Positions 1 through 8,590 of a DNA stretch of 50,311 bases are shown piece by piece. The notes under the pieces were generated by a model, which did no database searches, was not told where the DNA came from, and saw only the letters and a program-made list of their open reading frames with translations. The position numbers and the translations under genes are program-made. Within the stretch, counting starts at the first letter, position 1, and every line of letters starts with the position of its first letter. Source of the DNA: Methylotenera_A sp040387515 (GTDB lineage: Bacteria > Pseudomonadota > Gammaproteobacteria > Burkholderiales > Methylophilaceae); NCBI GenBank assembly GCA_040387515.1, contig JAZKDP010000003.1, positions 1 through 50,311 of the forward strand, read 5' to 3'.

Positions 1-1101
1 GAAATGCACCGCATCAAACTTCACCTCGCCCTGTTGAACAACTAGCGGTTTTGCGTTTGGCGCATCAACGATATTATTATGTGTCGTCAGCGTGTTAATG
101 CCGTCTTGCACCGTGCCTACTTGCTCATAAAGTGATGTCATTTCCCACATCACCCAATGCGAAACACCGTTTAAACGCAGCGCCATAGCCGTTGCTGCCG
201 CTAAGCCGCCTACAGTCACCTCACCTTTGCTCCACAACCACAAGGCCGTTAAGCTGGTGGCGATGATTAACAGCATATTCAGCACATGATTCACAATTTC
301 GACTTGGCTGACCAAGCGCATTTGCCCATGTACGGTACCTAAAAACTCATGCATGGCAGATTTAGCGTACCCCGCCTCACGACCCGCATGTGAGAACAAT
401 TTAACTGTACTGATGTTGGTATATGCATCGGTTATTCGCCCTGTCATTAGGCTACGTGCATCCGCCTGATTTTGCGAAAGCTTGCTTAAACGCGGCACAA
501 AATAACTGAGCGAGATAATGTAAGTTGCCAACCACATCAAAAATGGCAACATAATTAATGGGTTAAAAAAGCCAACAATCGCGACCATACTGCCAAAATA
601 AACTACTACGTACACCATGATATCGGCGACTATAAACCATACATCGCGCACAGCCAGCGCAGTTTGCATGACCTTTGCCGATACACGGCCGGCAAACTCA
701 TCTTGATAAAAACTCATGCTTTGATTCAACATCAACCGATGAAAATTCCAGCGCATGCGCATAGGGAAATTGCCTGCTAATGTTTGATGTTTGAATAGCG
801 TTTGCAGCACAATAAATACCACGCTAAAAAGCAGAATAACGGATAGCCAGATTAAATGCTCGCCTTCGCGCACCCACAATTCAGCAGGCGGGATATTGCT
901 TAACCAATCAACCAATTTACCCATCATGGCGAACAGCAAGGCTTCAAACGCAGCAATCAACCCTGTGAATATCGTCATGCCCGCCAAATAGGGGCGGAAA
1001 CCTTCTGTACAGCCCCATGCAAACTGCCAAAAATTCTTGGGTGGTATGCTAATTAAGCGTTCAGAAAAAGGAGGGCTAAGTTGTTCAAACCATTTAAACA
1101 T
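1..1101 (-). CDS. ABC exporter, membrane domain (partial)
   Basis: The reading frame is open from an ATG at 1101 down to the window edge (367 residues), so the C-terminal part lies outside. Hydrophobic segments fit a type-I ABC exporter membrane domain: roughly residues 34-60, 78-100, two between 150 and 200, and a pair after 255. The last visible residues (VKFDAVHF) look like the start of the nucleotide-binding domain. That domain is not in the window, so no Walker motif is seen. The family is the half-transporter type (MdlB/MsbA-like), in which two copies dimerise in the inner membrane to export lipids or drugs. The substrate cannot be told from the sequence. No clear Shine-Dalgarno precedes the ATG. 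Confidence 0.8.
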   Translation of the reverse strand, partial: MFKWFEQLSPPFSERLISIPPKNFWQFAWGCTEGFRPYLAGMTIFTGLIAAFEALLFAMMGKLVDWLSNIPPAELWVREGEHLIWLSVILLFSVVFIVLQTLFKHQTLAGNFPMRMRWNFHRLMLNQSMSFYQDEFAGRVSAKVMQTALAVRDVWFIVADIMVYVVVYFGSMVAIVGFFNPLIMLPFLMWLATYIISLSYFVPRLSKLSQNQADARSLMTGRITDAYTNISTVKLFSHAGREAGYAKSAMHEFLGTVHGQMRLVSQVEIVNHVLNMLLIIATSLTALWLWSKGEVTVGGLAAATAMALRLNGVSHWVMWEMTSLYEQVGTVQDGINTLTTHNNIVDAPNAKPLVVQQGEVKFDAVHF

Positions 1102-1300
1102 GAGTTTTTTTGCTTTTTATCGTAATTTTTTGATGAATTTTTGGTAACTTTTAATGGTTAACTTGTGCAATTTATGATGATTAAAAGGCTGATTGGTTGC
1201 AATTCAGCCGCTAGAAAATAACTGTTAAAAAGCTAACTGCCTAGAAATGGCACAATTCAGTTTAAGGTGACACACAAAATATGTGTGATAAATTCAGTTA

Positions 1301-1792
1301 TTAAATACCAACAATCGTACAGACTGATTCAGAGGCTATGCCTTCACCGCGGCCAGTAAAGCCCAACTTTTCTGTTGTAGTCGCTTTTACATTCACCTGA
1401 TTGATTTCAATCTGGCAATCGGCGGCAATATTGGCGCTCATTTGTGAGGTGTGCGGTGATAACTTTGGTGCTTCACAAATCACTGTGGCATCAATATTAT
1501 TCACAGCGTAATTTTTAGCATGCAGCAATGCCACCACATGACGCAATAACTGCCGTGAATCAATACCTTTGTAGCGATCATCAGTCGGCGGAAAATGCTT
1601 ACCAATATCACCCAGCGCTGCTGCACCTAGTAACGCATCACATATTGCATGCAATAAAACATCCGCATCGGAATGACCATCTAAACCTTTATTGTGCGGA
1701 ACATCTACGCCGCCAATAATACATTTTCGCCCAGCCACCAGTGCGTGCACATCAAAACCATGACCGATTCGTATCATCAAATTATTTGTCAC
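1301..1792 (-). CDS. ispF: 2-C-methyl-D-erythritol 2,4-cyclodiphosphate synthase
   Basis: Fifth step of the non-mevalonate (MEP) isoprenoid pathway, converting CDP-methylerythritol 2-phosphate to the cyclodiphosphate with release of CMP. Visible family motifs are the metal-binding DVH near the N-terminus, HSDAD, GDIGKHFPP and the C-terminal TTTEKLGFTGRGEGI. Length (about 160 residues) is normal. It overlaps the ispD stop as GTGA: the GTG at 1792 has AAGGA about six bases upstream. An internal ATG at 1777 would give the more usual N-terminus MIRIGHGFDVH but lacks a ribosome site. I keep the GTG, with moderate certainty. Translational coupling to ispD is likely. Confidence 0.95.
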   Translation of the reverse strand: MTNNLMIRIGHGFDVHALVAGRKCIIGGVDVPHNKGLDGHSDADVLLHAICDALLGAAALGDIGKHFPPTDDRYKGIDSRQLLRHVVALLHAKNYAVNNIDATVICEAPKLSPHTSQMSANIAADCQIEINQVNVKATTTEKLGFTGRGEGIASESVCTIVGI

Positions 1793-2478
1793 AGGCTTTC
1801 CTTGCTAAAAAGTGCTTCTAATAATATTAAATCTTGCGGATAAGTCACTTTTAAATTACGCAACTCGCCTTGCACTAACTTAGGGCTTAGCCCTAACGCT
1901 TCAATCGCTTCAGCTTCATCAGTAACGCTGTCTTTAAATTGACTTAAGGCAGTTTTCAACGTGCCATAACGAAACATTTGCGGCGTTTGTGCCTGCCATA
2001 AATTGGCGCGTGGAATAGTCTGCTTCACCTGATGATCAGCCGCGGACTGTTTTAAGGTATCCGCTACGGGCAGCGCCAGCAAGCCGCCAACGGCGTCAGC
2101 TTCTAATGTATTAATCAATTGACTCAATAACGTATGCGTTAAACCTGGTCTAGCCGCGTCATGCACCAATATCCAATCATCTTCATGCAATTGCGGCGCA
2201 ATGGCATGCAATGTGTTCAACACTGTTTCAGCTCTGGTTTTGCCGCCCGTGTAATGCAAGTGCAGGCGACTTTCTGGCTCTAACGATAAACTTCGCCAAA
2301 AATCATCTTCAGGATTTAGCGCTACGTGAATCGCCGCAATACGCGGATGATTGAAAAAGACTTGAATGCTGTGTGAAATCATCGGCTTACCACCTAGCGC
2401 AATGTATTGCTTAGGCAGCACATTTGCCATACGGTTACCAACGCCTGCAGCTGGAATAATTACATGAAAAAACGCCAT
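1789..2478 (-). CDS. ispD: 2-C-methyl-D-erythritol 4-phosphate cytidylyltransferase
   Basis: Third step of the MEP pathway: it transfers CMP from CTP to methylerythritol 4-phosphate. The nucleotide-binding N-terminus IIPAAGVGNRM, PKQY and the VHDAARP motif are all present, and the length (229 residues) is typical. It is directly followed by ispF with a GTGA overlap, the usual arrangement. The ATG at 2478 gives the canonical N-terminus but has no Shine-Dalgarno and sits inside a perfect hairpin (2470-2500). A possible -10 (TAAAAT, in the hairpin loop) would place the transcript start at or next to the ATG, so a leaderless message is possible. Confidence 0.95.
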   Translation of the reverse strand: MAFFHVIIPAAGVGNRMANVLPKQYIALGGKPMISHSIQVFFNHPRIAAIHVALNPEDDFWRSLSLEPESRLHLHYTGGKTRAETVLNTLHAIAPQLHEDDWILVHDAARPGLTHTLLSQLINTLEADAVGGLLALPVADTLKQSAADHQVKQTIPRANLWQAQTPQMFRYGTLKTALSQFKDSVTDEAEAIEALGLSPKLVQGELRNLKVTYPQDLILLEALFSKESL

Positions 2479-2500
2479 GCACTATTTTAGCATGGCGTTT
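2470..2500. terminator. Perfect hairpin with flanking T tracts over the ispD start
   Basis: An 11-bp perfect inverted repeat (AAACGCCATGC and its complement) surrounds a 9-base loop. Read on the minus strand it runs into six T residues, like the intrinsic terminator expected after amt. Read on the plus strand it runs into TTTATTTT. The downstream arm on the minus strand contains the ispD ATG (2478-2476). It may therefore end amt transcription and also mask the ispD start. The structure is seen; the role is inferred. Confidence 0.6.
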
Positions 2501-2565
2501 ATTTTGCCAGAATCATTTACTGGGAATTTTGCTTAAACGATCTTACCTAAATAACTTTACTCGCA

Positions 2566-3756
2566 TTAATCATCAGCGGTTGCGCTGATCTTGTGAATAC
2601 TCAAGTCAGCGCCGTCAAACTCATGTTCTGCGCTCATGCGAATACCACTTATTTTTTTAAGTGAGCCATACACAATAAAACTACCGAAAACGGCAATCGC
2701 CACGCCCAAGCCTGTGCCGATTAATTGCGAGATAAAACTAACGCCGCCCATACCGCCCAACGTTTTTGTGCCAAAAATACCGGCCGCCAATCCACCCCAA
2801 GCACCACATAATCCATGCAAAGGCCACACACCCAGTACGTCATCAATTTTTAAACGATTTTGCGTTAAGTTAAATGCCCATACAAATAAGCCGCCAGCCA
2901 CTAAACCGGTTGCTAATGCGCCAAGTGGATGCATGACATCTGAACCAGCACATATTGCCACCAAGCCAGCTAAAGGCCCGTTATGCACAAAACCAGGGTC
3001 ATTTTTGCCGACCAGTAAAGCGGCAAGCGTACCGCCTACTAAAGCCATTAATGAATTCACCGCGACCAAACCAGAAATGCCTTGCACTGCTTGCGCAGAC
3101 ATCACGTTAAATCCAAACCATCCCACAGTTAGTATCCATGCACCAAGTGCTAAAAACGGAATATTAGAAGGTGGGTAAGCATGCAAACGGCCATCTTTAC
3201 TATAACGCCCAGCACGCGCGCCTAATAAAATGACTGCGACTAAGGCAATCCAACCGCCCATTGCATGCACAACAACGGAACCAGCAAAATCATGAAATTT
3301 GGCACCAAAATTGGTTAATAACCAATCTTGAAAACCAAAATGGCTGTTCCATGCGATGCCTTCAAAAAACGGATATACAAAGCCGACAATTAAAAAAGTG
3401 GCGGCTACTTGTGGGTTAAATTTTGCGCGTTCTGCAATACCGCCTGAAACAATGGCTGGAATCGCCGCAGCAAAAGTTAATAAGAAAAAAAACTTAACTA
3501 AATCGAAGCCATTTTTAGCGGAGAGTATTTCCGCGCTACTATAAAAACTCACGCCATAAGCGATGCTGTACCCAATGAAAAAATAGGCAATGGTTGATAT
3601 AGAAAAATCCACCATAATTTTAACCAAGGCATTTACCTGATTTTTACTACGAACCGTGCCAACTTCCAGAAAGGCGAAACCTGCATGCATCGCCAGCACC
3701 ATAATTGCGCCCAGCAATACAAATAAAACATCATTCGCCGAAACGAGTGCTTCCAT
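2566..3756 (-). CDS. amt: Ammonium transporter
   Basis: Inner-membrane ammonium channel of the Amt/Rh family. It shows about eleven hydrophobic helices, the family motifs GIAERAKF and FGFNVMSAQ, conserved pore-region histidines, and a C-terminal cytoplasmic tail ending in EFDGADLSIHK. I chose the ATG at 3756 (MEALVSAND, 396 residues) because GGGAG lies about seven bases upstream. The longer frame to 3819 would start inside the sigma-54 promoter. No glnK lies beside it, although Amt is usually paired with that PII protein. A sigma-54 promoter and two NtrC-like sites upstream indicate induction by nitrogen limitation. Confidence 0.95.
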   Translation of the reverse strand: MEALVSANDVLFVLLGAIMVLAMHAGFAFLEVGTVRSKNQVNALVKIMVDFSISTIAYFFIGYSIAYGVSFYSSAEILSAKNGFDLVKFFFLLTFAAAIPAIVSGGIAERAKFNPQVAATFLIVGFVYPFFEGIAWNSHFGFQDWLLTNFGAKFHDFAGSVVVHAMGGWIALVAVILLGARAGRYSKDGRLHAYPPSNIPFLALGAWILTVGWFGFNVMSAQAVQGISGLVAVNSLMALVGGTLAALLVGKNDPGFVHNGPLAGLVAICAGSDVMHPLGALATGLVAGGLFVWAFNLTQNRLKIDDVLGVWPLHGLCGAWGGLAAGIFGTKTLGGMGGVSFISQLIGTGLGVAIAVFGSFIVYGSLKKISGIRMSAEHEFDGADLSIHKISATADD

Positions 3757-3815
3757 TTTTATCTCCCCATAAATATATAAAGCTAGTGTATTTATTATAA
3801 AACTGGGCAATAGAA

Positions 3816-3830
3816 GCAATAATTAAGCCA
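3816..3830 (-). promoter_or_regulatory. Sigma-54 promoter of amt
   Basis: The minus strand reads TGGC-N7-TTGC, which keeps the invariant GG-N10-GC spacing of -24/-12 promoters. The predicted start near 3805 gives a leader of roughly 48 bases before the amt ATG. Ammonium transporter genes are commonly sigma-54/NtrC dependent. Confidence 0.75.
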
Positions 3831-3880
3831 CTAACACCGGATTGATTATTAAGGGAATTTTTTACGAGAACCGATTGAAT

Positions 3881-3897
3881 TGCACAAAGTTAGTGCG
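3881..3897 (-). promoter_or_regulatory. NtrC-like enhancer site, proximal
   Basis: A 17-bp dyad with GCAC and GTGC half-sites separated by seven bases, as in the NtrC consensus TGCACY-N5-RGTGCA (two mismatches by eye). It is centred about 84 bp upstream of the predicted sigma-54 start. Confidence 0.6.
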
Positions 3898-3910
3898 CTG
3901 CATAATTAGC

Positions 3911-3927
3911 AGCACCAATTTTGTGCA
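3911..3927 (-). promoter_or_regulatory. NtrC-like enhancer site, distal
   Basis: A second GCAC-N7-GTGC dyad (TGCACAAAATTGGTGCT on the minus strand). Its centre is 30 bp from the proximal site, close to three helical turns, as expected for cooperative NtrC binding. Confidence 0.65.
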
Positions 3928-3950
3928 AAATCTGTGTGTAAGAACTATAG

Positions 3951-4622
3951 CTATAACATGCTGACAGTATTACCATTTAGAATGTATTTTTCTGCGTCTG
4001 GATTACCTGACCAAAAATGAAAGAATTCGCGTACAACCACTAAAAATAAACGGCGATTTTTCTTCACTTCAAACAAAGGCAATGTCGCATCTACAGTTGT
4101 ACGATAAATTTTATTACTTTTATCTGGTGCATCCCGTAATCGCACTAACAAAACCTTAGCCAATTTTAAGCGCGTATCAATTAAGGTTTGTTCGGCATTT
4201 TCGTTACGCAATGCTTTTGTGTAGGCCTTTAAAGCCCAACTATCGGTGGTTGAAAATTTTTCCTGGTCAACGCTATGCCACAAACTGCTTAAGGTCACTT
4301 CTACCGGCTTCCATTCAATTGGTAGCTGATCTTTAGTAGCGCTTTTGCTAAATTGTGCAACCGCCTTTAAATCGTCAATCCAAAAGGGATAATATTCACG
4401 CGCAATGACTAGGCTTTCGGGCCAATCGGACTCTGTTATTGAATCCATCATCAACTCAATCGCAAGTCGATATTCCCCACCATTGGTACTTTTATCGGCT
4501 AATAGTGGTAGCAATTTATTTAAAAAACTAATGCGCTGCACAAATGTTTCAGGTCCAAAACCCTTAACCGTTAATAGCTTAAAATAAACTTCCAGCGCTT
4601 GTTGTTCACGTTGTTGAATCAT
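3951..4622 (-). CDS. Hypothetical protein, alpha-helical
   Basis: I do not recognise this 223-residue protein. It has no signal peptide, no membrane segment and no catalytic motif that I can name. The composition (many Leu, Lys, Glu and Trp) suggests a soluble helical protein. The frame is intact, begins MIQQREQQALEVYFKLL and ends just upstream of the NtrC-like sites of amt. No Shine-Dalgarno is evident. Similar lineage-specific proteins could be expected in related methylotrophs, but this cannot be tested here. Confidence 0.65.
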   Translation of the reverse strand: MIQQREQQALEVYFKLLTVKGFGPETFVQRISFLNKLLPLLADKSTNGGEYRLAIELMMDSITESDWPESLVIAREYYPFWIDDLKAVAQFSKSATKDQLPIEWKPVEVTLSSLWHSVDQEKFSTTDSWALKAYTKALRNENAEQTLIDTRLKLAKVLLVRLRDAPDKSNKIYRTTVDATLPLFEVKKNRRLFLVVVREFFHFWSGNPDAEKYILNGNTVSML

Positions 4623-4810
4623 AATTAAATAGCTAGTTTGTTAAAGCTGAATTGTTAAAGTGAGTTAAACTATATTTTTAGATTCTACTGCATAATCTAT
4701 TGAAAAATATAATAAATCACGCATATAACTAAAGGTAATACCGCCGTAATTCACTTACATTTCATCCAACACTGTTTTAAGTGTTTATTTATAATCAAAA
4801 AAGTAAAAAT

Positions 4811-5125
4811 ATGTTCGAGCTCATCTTACTCATTATTATGTTGTTTCTCGCTTGGTTTTGGCAAGATACCGTTTCCAAACGTGAGATTGCAATTATGTTG
4901 GGGCGGGAGTTGGCCCAGCGTTACCAATTACAACTATTAGATGAAACGGTTGCATGCAACAAAGTCAGACTGGGGCGCGATAACCGAGGCCACGCACAAT
5001 TACAGCGGCTTTATGTATTTGAAGTAACCGCAAACGGCGCTGAACGCTTAGAATGTAATTTGCAGTTACTGGGCAAACAATTGCAAACTTGGCATATTCC
5101 GCCGTACGTACCAATTGTGCATTAG
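4811..5125 (+). CDS. DUF3301-family membrane-anchored protein
   Basis: Small protein (104 residues from the ATG at 4811) with one N-terminal membrane segment (MFELILLIIMLFLAWFW). It continues with RE-x3-MLGRELAQ, QLLDETVA and LGRDNRGHAQLQRLYVFE. This pattern matches my memory of DUF3301 proteins, found next to housekeeping genes in beta- and gammaproteobacteria, with no known function. A longer frame from 4781 is possible, but its extra N-terminus is polar and precedes the membrane helix, so I prefer the internal ATG. Confidence 0.7.
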   Translation: MFELILLIIMLFLAWFWQDTVSKREIAIMLGRELAQRYQLQLLDETVACNKVRLGRDNRGHAQLQRLYVFEVTANGAERLECNLQLLGKQLQTWHIPPYVPIVH

Positions 5126-5224
5126 CGGCCTATTCACCCAAGATACATTTACGATAAAATAAATTTATTCAAAGCTCGCTTATTCTAAATACGCTTAATT
5201 AACTGGCATTCATTTTGTATTGAT

Positions 5225-6124
5225 ATGCACTACATTGGCCGATACGCACCCTCACCCACTGGACCATTGCACTTTGGCTCTTTAATTGCCGCCGTCGCCA
5301 GTTATTGTGATGCAAAAGCCAATGCCGGAAAATGGTTACTGCGCATTGAAGATTTAGACCAACCACGCGAAATAGCTGGCGCAGTAAACACCATTTTGCA
5401 GCAGCTTGAAACTTTTGGTTTTGAGTGGGACGACAAAATTACCTACCAGAGCCAACGTAGCCAATATTACGCTGATGCATTTAATCAACTACAAAAGCAG
5501 CATTTAACTTACCCCTGCACCTGCACACGCAAAGAAATTGCCGATTCTAGCAATCATCTGGGTATTGAAGGGTTAATCTACCCAAACACCTGTTTGCAGC
5601 ATGCCATCAAACCCAATACAGCTGCTGCTTTTCGCATTAAAACCAACTCTGCGCCAATCAGTTTTAATGACGTAATACAGGGCAATATCTGCCAAACTTT
5701 AAGCACGGATAGCGGTGATTTCGTACTCAAACGTGCTGATGGCTTGTTCACGTACCAATTAGCGGTAGTCGTGGATGACGCCGCACAAGGCGTAACCCAT
5801 ATCGTACGTGGCGCAGATTTACTTGCATCTACCCCGCGCCAAATTTATTTGCAGCAATTATTGCGGTTAACTCAACCAATCTACACACACGTACCCATAG
5901 CAACGAATGCAGCGGGTGAAAAACTAAGCAAACAAACCAAAGCACCAGCAGTTGACACGCAGTTTGCAGGACAAACTTTGTTTCATGCATTGGATTTTTT
6001 GGGGCAAAATCCGCCTGCTGAGATTATAAATAGTCAGCCGGCTGAAATATGGAATTGGGCCATTAAAAATTGGCAATTACATAAGATTCCACGCCAAAAG
6101 TATCTCTTTTACAACAAGCAATAA
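5225..6124 (+). CDS. gluQ: Glutamyl-Q tRNA(Asp) synthetase
   Basis: Truncated relative of glutamyl-tRNA synthetase that attaches glutamate to the queuosine base at the wobble position of tRNA(Asp). The N-terminus RYAPSPTGPLHFGSL holds the class-I HIGH-like signature, and IEDLDQPR follows. The putative zinc site is C98, C100, Y119 and C123. The KMSKS-like loop reads EKLSKQTKAP. It lacks the anticodon-binding domain of GltX (299 residues against about 470), as expected. It stands alone here; dksA, a frequent neighbour, is absent. Confidence 0.93.
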   Translation: MHYIGRYAPSPTGPLHFGSLIAAVASYCDAKANAGKWLLRIEDLDQPREIAGAVNTILQQLETFGFEWDDKITYQSQRSQYYADAFNQLQKQHLTYPCTCTRKEIADSSNHLGIEGLIYPNTCLQHAIKPNTAAAFRIKTNSAPISFNDVIQGNICQTLSTDSGDFVLKRADGLFTYQLAVVVDDAAQGVTHIVRGADLLASTPRQIYLQQLLRLTQPIYTHVPIATNAAGEKLSKQTKAPAVDTQFAGQTLFHALDFLGQNPPAEIINSQPAEIWNWAIKNWQLHKIPRQKYLFYNKQ

Positions 6125-6165
6125 AATACTGCCCAGACACCGTTACTCCAAATCTAATCACAAAC

Positions 6166-6184
6166 AATAATACTTCTCATTGAT
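6166..6184 (+). promoter_or_regulatory. Weak Fur-box-like sequence
   Basis: The 19 bases upstream of the TonB receptor contain AATAAT and CATTGAT, about 11 of 19 matches to the Fur consensus by eye. Position and gene type fit iron repression, but in such AT-rich DNA the match is marginal. Confidence 0.25.
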
Positions 6185-6253
6185 GTTAAAATTCGATTAT
6201 AAATTTTAATAAAAAAATTCTAAAAAATAACTCATATCATCTCGGAGATTCAA

Positions 6254-8467
6254 ATGTATTACGCTACAACGCCAAAAAATCAGGCGCATCACCCCAAACT
6301 ATCTTTATTAACCATCGCCGTTAGTAGTGCACTAACTAGTGTTATGTTTTTTTCAAATCATGCACTAGCTGAAACCAGCACGGTCAAATTAGAAGAGGTC
6401 AATGTGACTGCGCCAGCAATAAGCGATACGCAGCCAGTAAAAGGCTATAACGCAAAAAAAAGCAGCTCTTCAACTAGAACAGATACTGAATTACGCGACA
6501 CGCCACAATCCATTACAGTGATTCCGCAAGATTTAATTAAAGACCAATCGATTCAAAGCATTTCGCAAGCTGTGCAATATGTGCCTGGCGTGCAAGCTGC
6601 GCAAGGTGAAGGCAACCGTGACGCATTGATTTTCCGTGGCAATGCAACGACTGGTGACTTTTTTCTGGATGGTCTGCGTGACGATGTGCAAACTTATCGT
6701 GATATTTACAATACAGACCGTATTGAAGTATTAAAAGGCCCTAACGGCATGGCATTTGGCCGTGGTGGTGCAGGCGGCGCGATTAATCGCGTGAGCAAAC
6801 AAGCAGGCTGGACACCAATCAGCGAATTAATCGCCAGCTATGGTGCTTATGACCAAAAACGTGTTGCTGCTGATTATGGCCAAGCAATCAACGATGAAAT
6901 CGCATTTCGCGTAAACGCCGTTTACGAAAACTCAGACTCTTACCGTGATGGTGTTAATTTAGAGCGCTTTGGCATCACACCAACCGTAACGATTCGTCCT
7001 GATGACAAAACTAAAATTGTCGTTGGCATGGAATATTTCAAAGACAAACGTGTGGCTGATAGAGGCGTACCATCAATAAATGGTGCAGGTGACTCAACAT
7101 TAAAAAATCGTCCATTTAACATTAGCGATGAAGATACCTTTTTTGGTAATGCCCGTTTAAGCCCTACTGAAACTGAAACAGTCGCTTTCAATGCCTCAAT
7201 AGAACATTCATTTGATAACGGCATTAGTGTTAAAAATAGTACGCGTTATGCCAACTATAATAAATACTATCAAAACGTTTTTGCTCGAAATTCTGTTACC
7301 AATGCTGGTACCGTTCAATTTGGTGCTTACCTTGATGAAACAGAACGCGAAAACTTAATCAACCAAACTGACTTAACTTTTAATACAAAAACAGGTTCTA
7401 TTGAACACAAACTATTGTTTGGTATGGAATTGGCAAAGCAAGATACAACGAGCAAACGCTTCCAGCCAACAGCTGGCTCAACGAATATCACAGGGCCTTC
7501 AGGCACAAGACCAGCTAGCGACCCTTTTGTTCCGAGTGCTTCTTTTGCCGCTTTGGCAACAAACAGACAAAGTGATGTAAGCGTGGCGGCATTTTATGTG
7601 CAGGATCAAATTATCTTTACGCCGCATTGGCAAGCGATTATTGGTCTACGCAATGACAACTTTGACACTGACTTTACCGATTTATCAAACAATAACAAGA
7701 TTAATGTTAGTGATAACTTGTTAGCTCCTCGCGCTGGTTTGATTTTTAAGCCAGTTGAAGCTGTTTCAATTTACACTAATTACAGCGTCTCTTATGTGCC
7801 ACGTGCAGGTGACCAATTAACTTCACTGACAGCTAATAATGCATCATTTAAACCTGAGAAATTCACTAACTATGAAGTCGGTGCAAAATGGGATGTCAAT
7901 TCTAATTTAGCGTTAACCGCTGCAGTTTATAAATTAAAACGTGAGAATGTGTTAATCACCGACCCTAACAATCCTGGCGCAAATTCCATCTTAGTTGATG
8001 GTCAAGAAACTAAAGGTATTGAGTTAGGTGTTTCTGGCGACATCACAGACAAATGGAGTGTATTTGGTGGCGTTGCGTTCCAAGATGGCGAAATCACCGA
8101 AACTCAAATCAATGCTACAACACCAGGAAGCACGATTCTTAAAGGTACAGAGTTAGCGCAAACGCCTGACCGCACCTTATCTTTATGGAATAAATATGAG
8201 ATTAACGATATGTGGGCTGTGGCTTTAGGTATTGTAAGTACATCTGACCGTTATGCAGCGCTACCAAGTGTGTCGCAAAGCACAATATTGCCTGGTTACA
8301 CACGTTATGACGCAGCGATTTATGGCAAATTCAGTGACAAGTTACGCCTGCAAGTTAACCTAGAAAACTTAACCAATAAAGAGTATGCACTTTATGCGCA
8401 TACCAATAACAACATCACGCCTGGCTCACCAATTACTGGTCGCGCGACGTTGATTTACAGTTTCTAA
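6254..8467 (+). CDS. TonB-dependent siderophore receptor, Fiu-like
   Basis: Outer-membrane receptor of 737 residues. A signal peptide ends near residue 39 (NHALA-E), followed by a possible TonB-box region (VKLEEVNVTAP). The plug domain is at about 75-190 and contains the siderophore-receptor signatures TPQSITVIPQDLI, FFLDGLRDDVQTYRDIYN and VEVLKGPN-like IEVLKGPNGMAFGRGGAGG. The beta-barrel ends in a terminal Phe (LIYSF). The plug most resembles catecholate receptors such as Fiu. No siderophore synthesis or TonB genes are adjacent, so it may take up siderophores made by other bacteria. The ribosome site CGGAG lies six to seven bases before the ATG. Confidence 0.93.
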   Translation: MYYATTPKNQAHHPKLSLLTIAVSSALTSVMFFSNHALAETSTVKLEEVNVTAPAISDTQPVKGYNAKKSSSSTRTDTELRDTPQSITVIPQDLIKDQSIQSISQAVQYVPGVQAAQGEGNRDALIFRGNATTGDFFLDGLRDDVQTYRDIYNTDRIEVLKGPNGMAFGRGGAGGAINRVSKQAGWTPISELIASYGAYDQKRVAADYGQAINDEIAFRVNAVYENSDSYRDGVNLERFGITPTVTIRPDDKTKIVVGMEYFKDKRVADRGVPSINGAGDSTLKNRPFNISDEDTFFGNARLSPTETETVAFNASIEHSFDNGISVKNSTRYANYNKYYQNVFARNSVTNAGTVQFGAYLDETERENLINQTDLTFNTKTGSIEHKLLFGMELAKQDTTSKRFQPTAGSTNITGPSGTRPASDPFVPSASFAALATNRQSDVSVAAFYVQDQIIFTPHWQAIIGLRNDNFDTDFTDLSNNNKINVSDNLLAPRAGLIFKPVEAVSIYTNYSVSYVPRAGDQLTSLTANNASFKPEKFTNYEVGAKWDVNSNLALTAAVYKLKRENVLITDPNNPGANSILVDGQETKGIELGVSGDITDKWSVFGGVAFQDGEITETQINATTPGSTILKGTELAQTPDRTLSLWNKYEINDMWAVALGIVSTSDRYAALPSVSQSTILPGYTRYDAAIYGKFSDKLRLQVNLENLTNKEYALYAHTNNNITPGSPITGRATLIYSF

Positions 8468-8498
8468 TTAGCAACTAATTTTAGTGATTGTTTTAGTA

Positions 8499-8526
8499 AA
8501 GCCCATGCACTTGCGTGGGCTTTTTT
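8499..8526 (+). terminator. Intrinsic terminator after the TonB receptor
   Basis: A ten-base-pair hairpin (AAGCCCATGC paired with GCGTGGGCTT) is followed by a run of six T residues. Confidence 0.9.
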
Positions 8527-8590
8527 ATTTAATCGCAATTTTTAAAGTGCAATTAAAGTTAACGCTTAAGCCGATGTTAAAATACACGTT

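Noticed and set aside
1263..1282. Inverted repeat CACACA/TGTGTG after ispF
   Set aside because: Only six base pairs of low stability, and no T tract on either strand, so it is not a convincing terminator.
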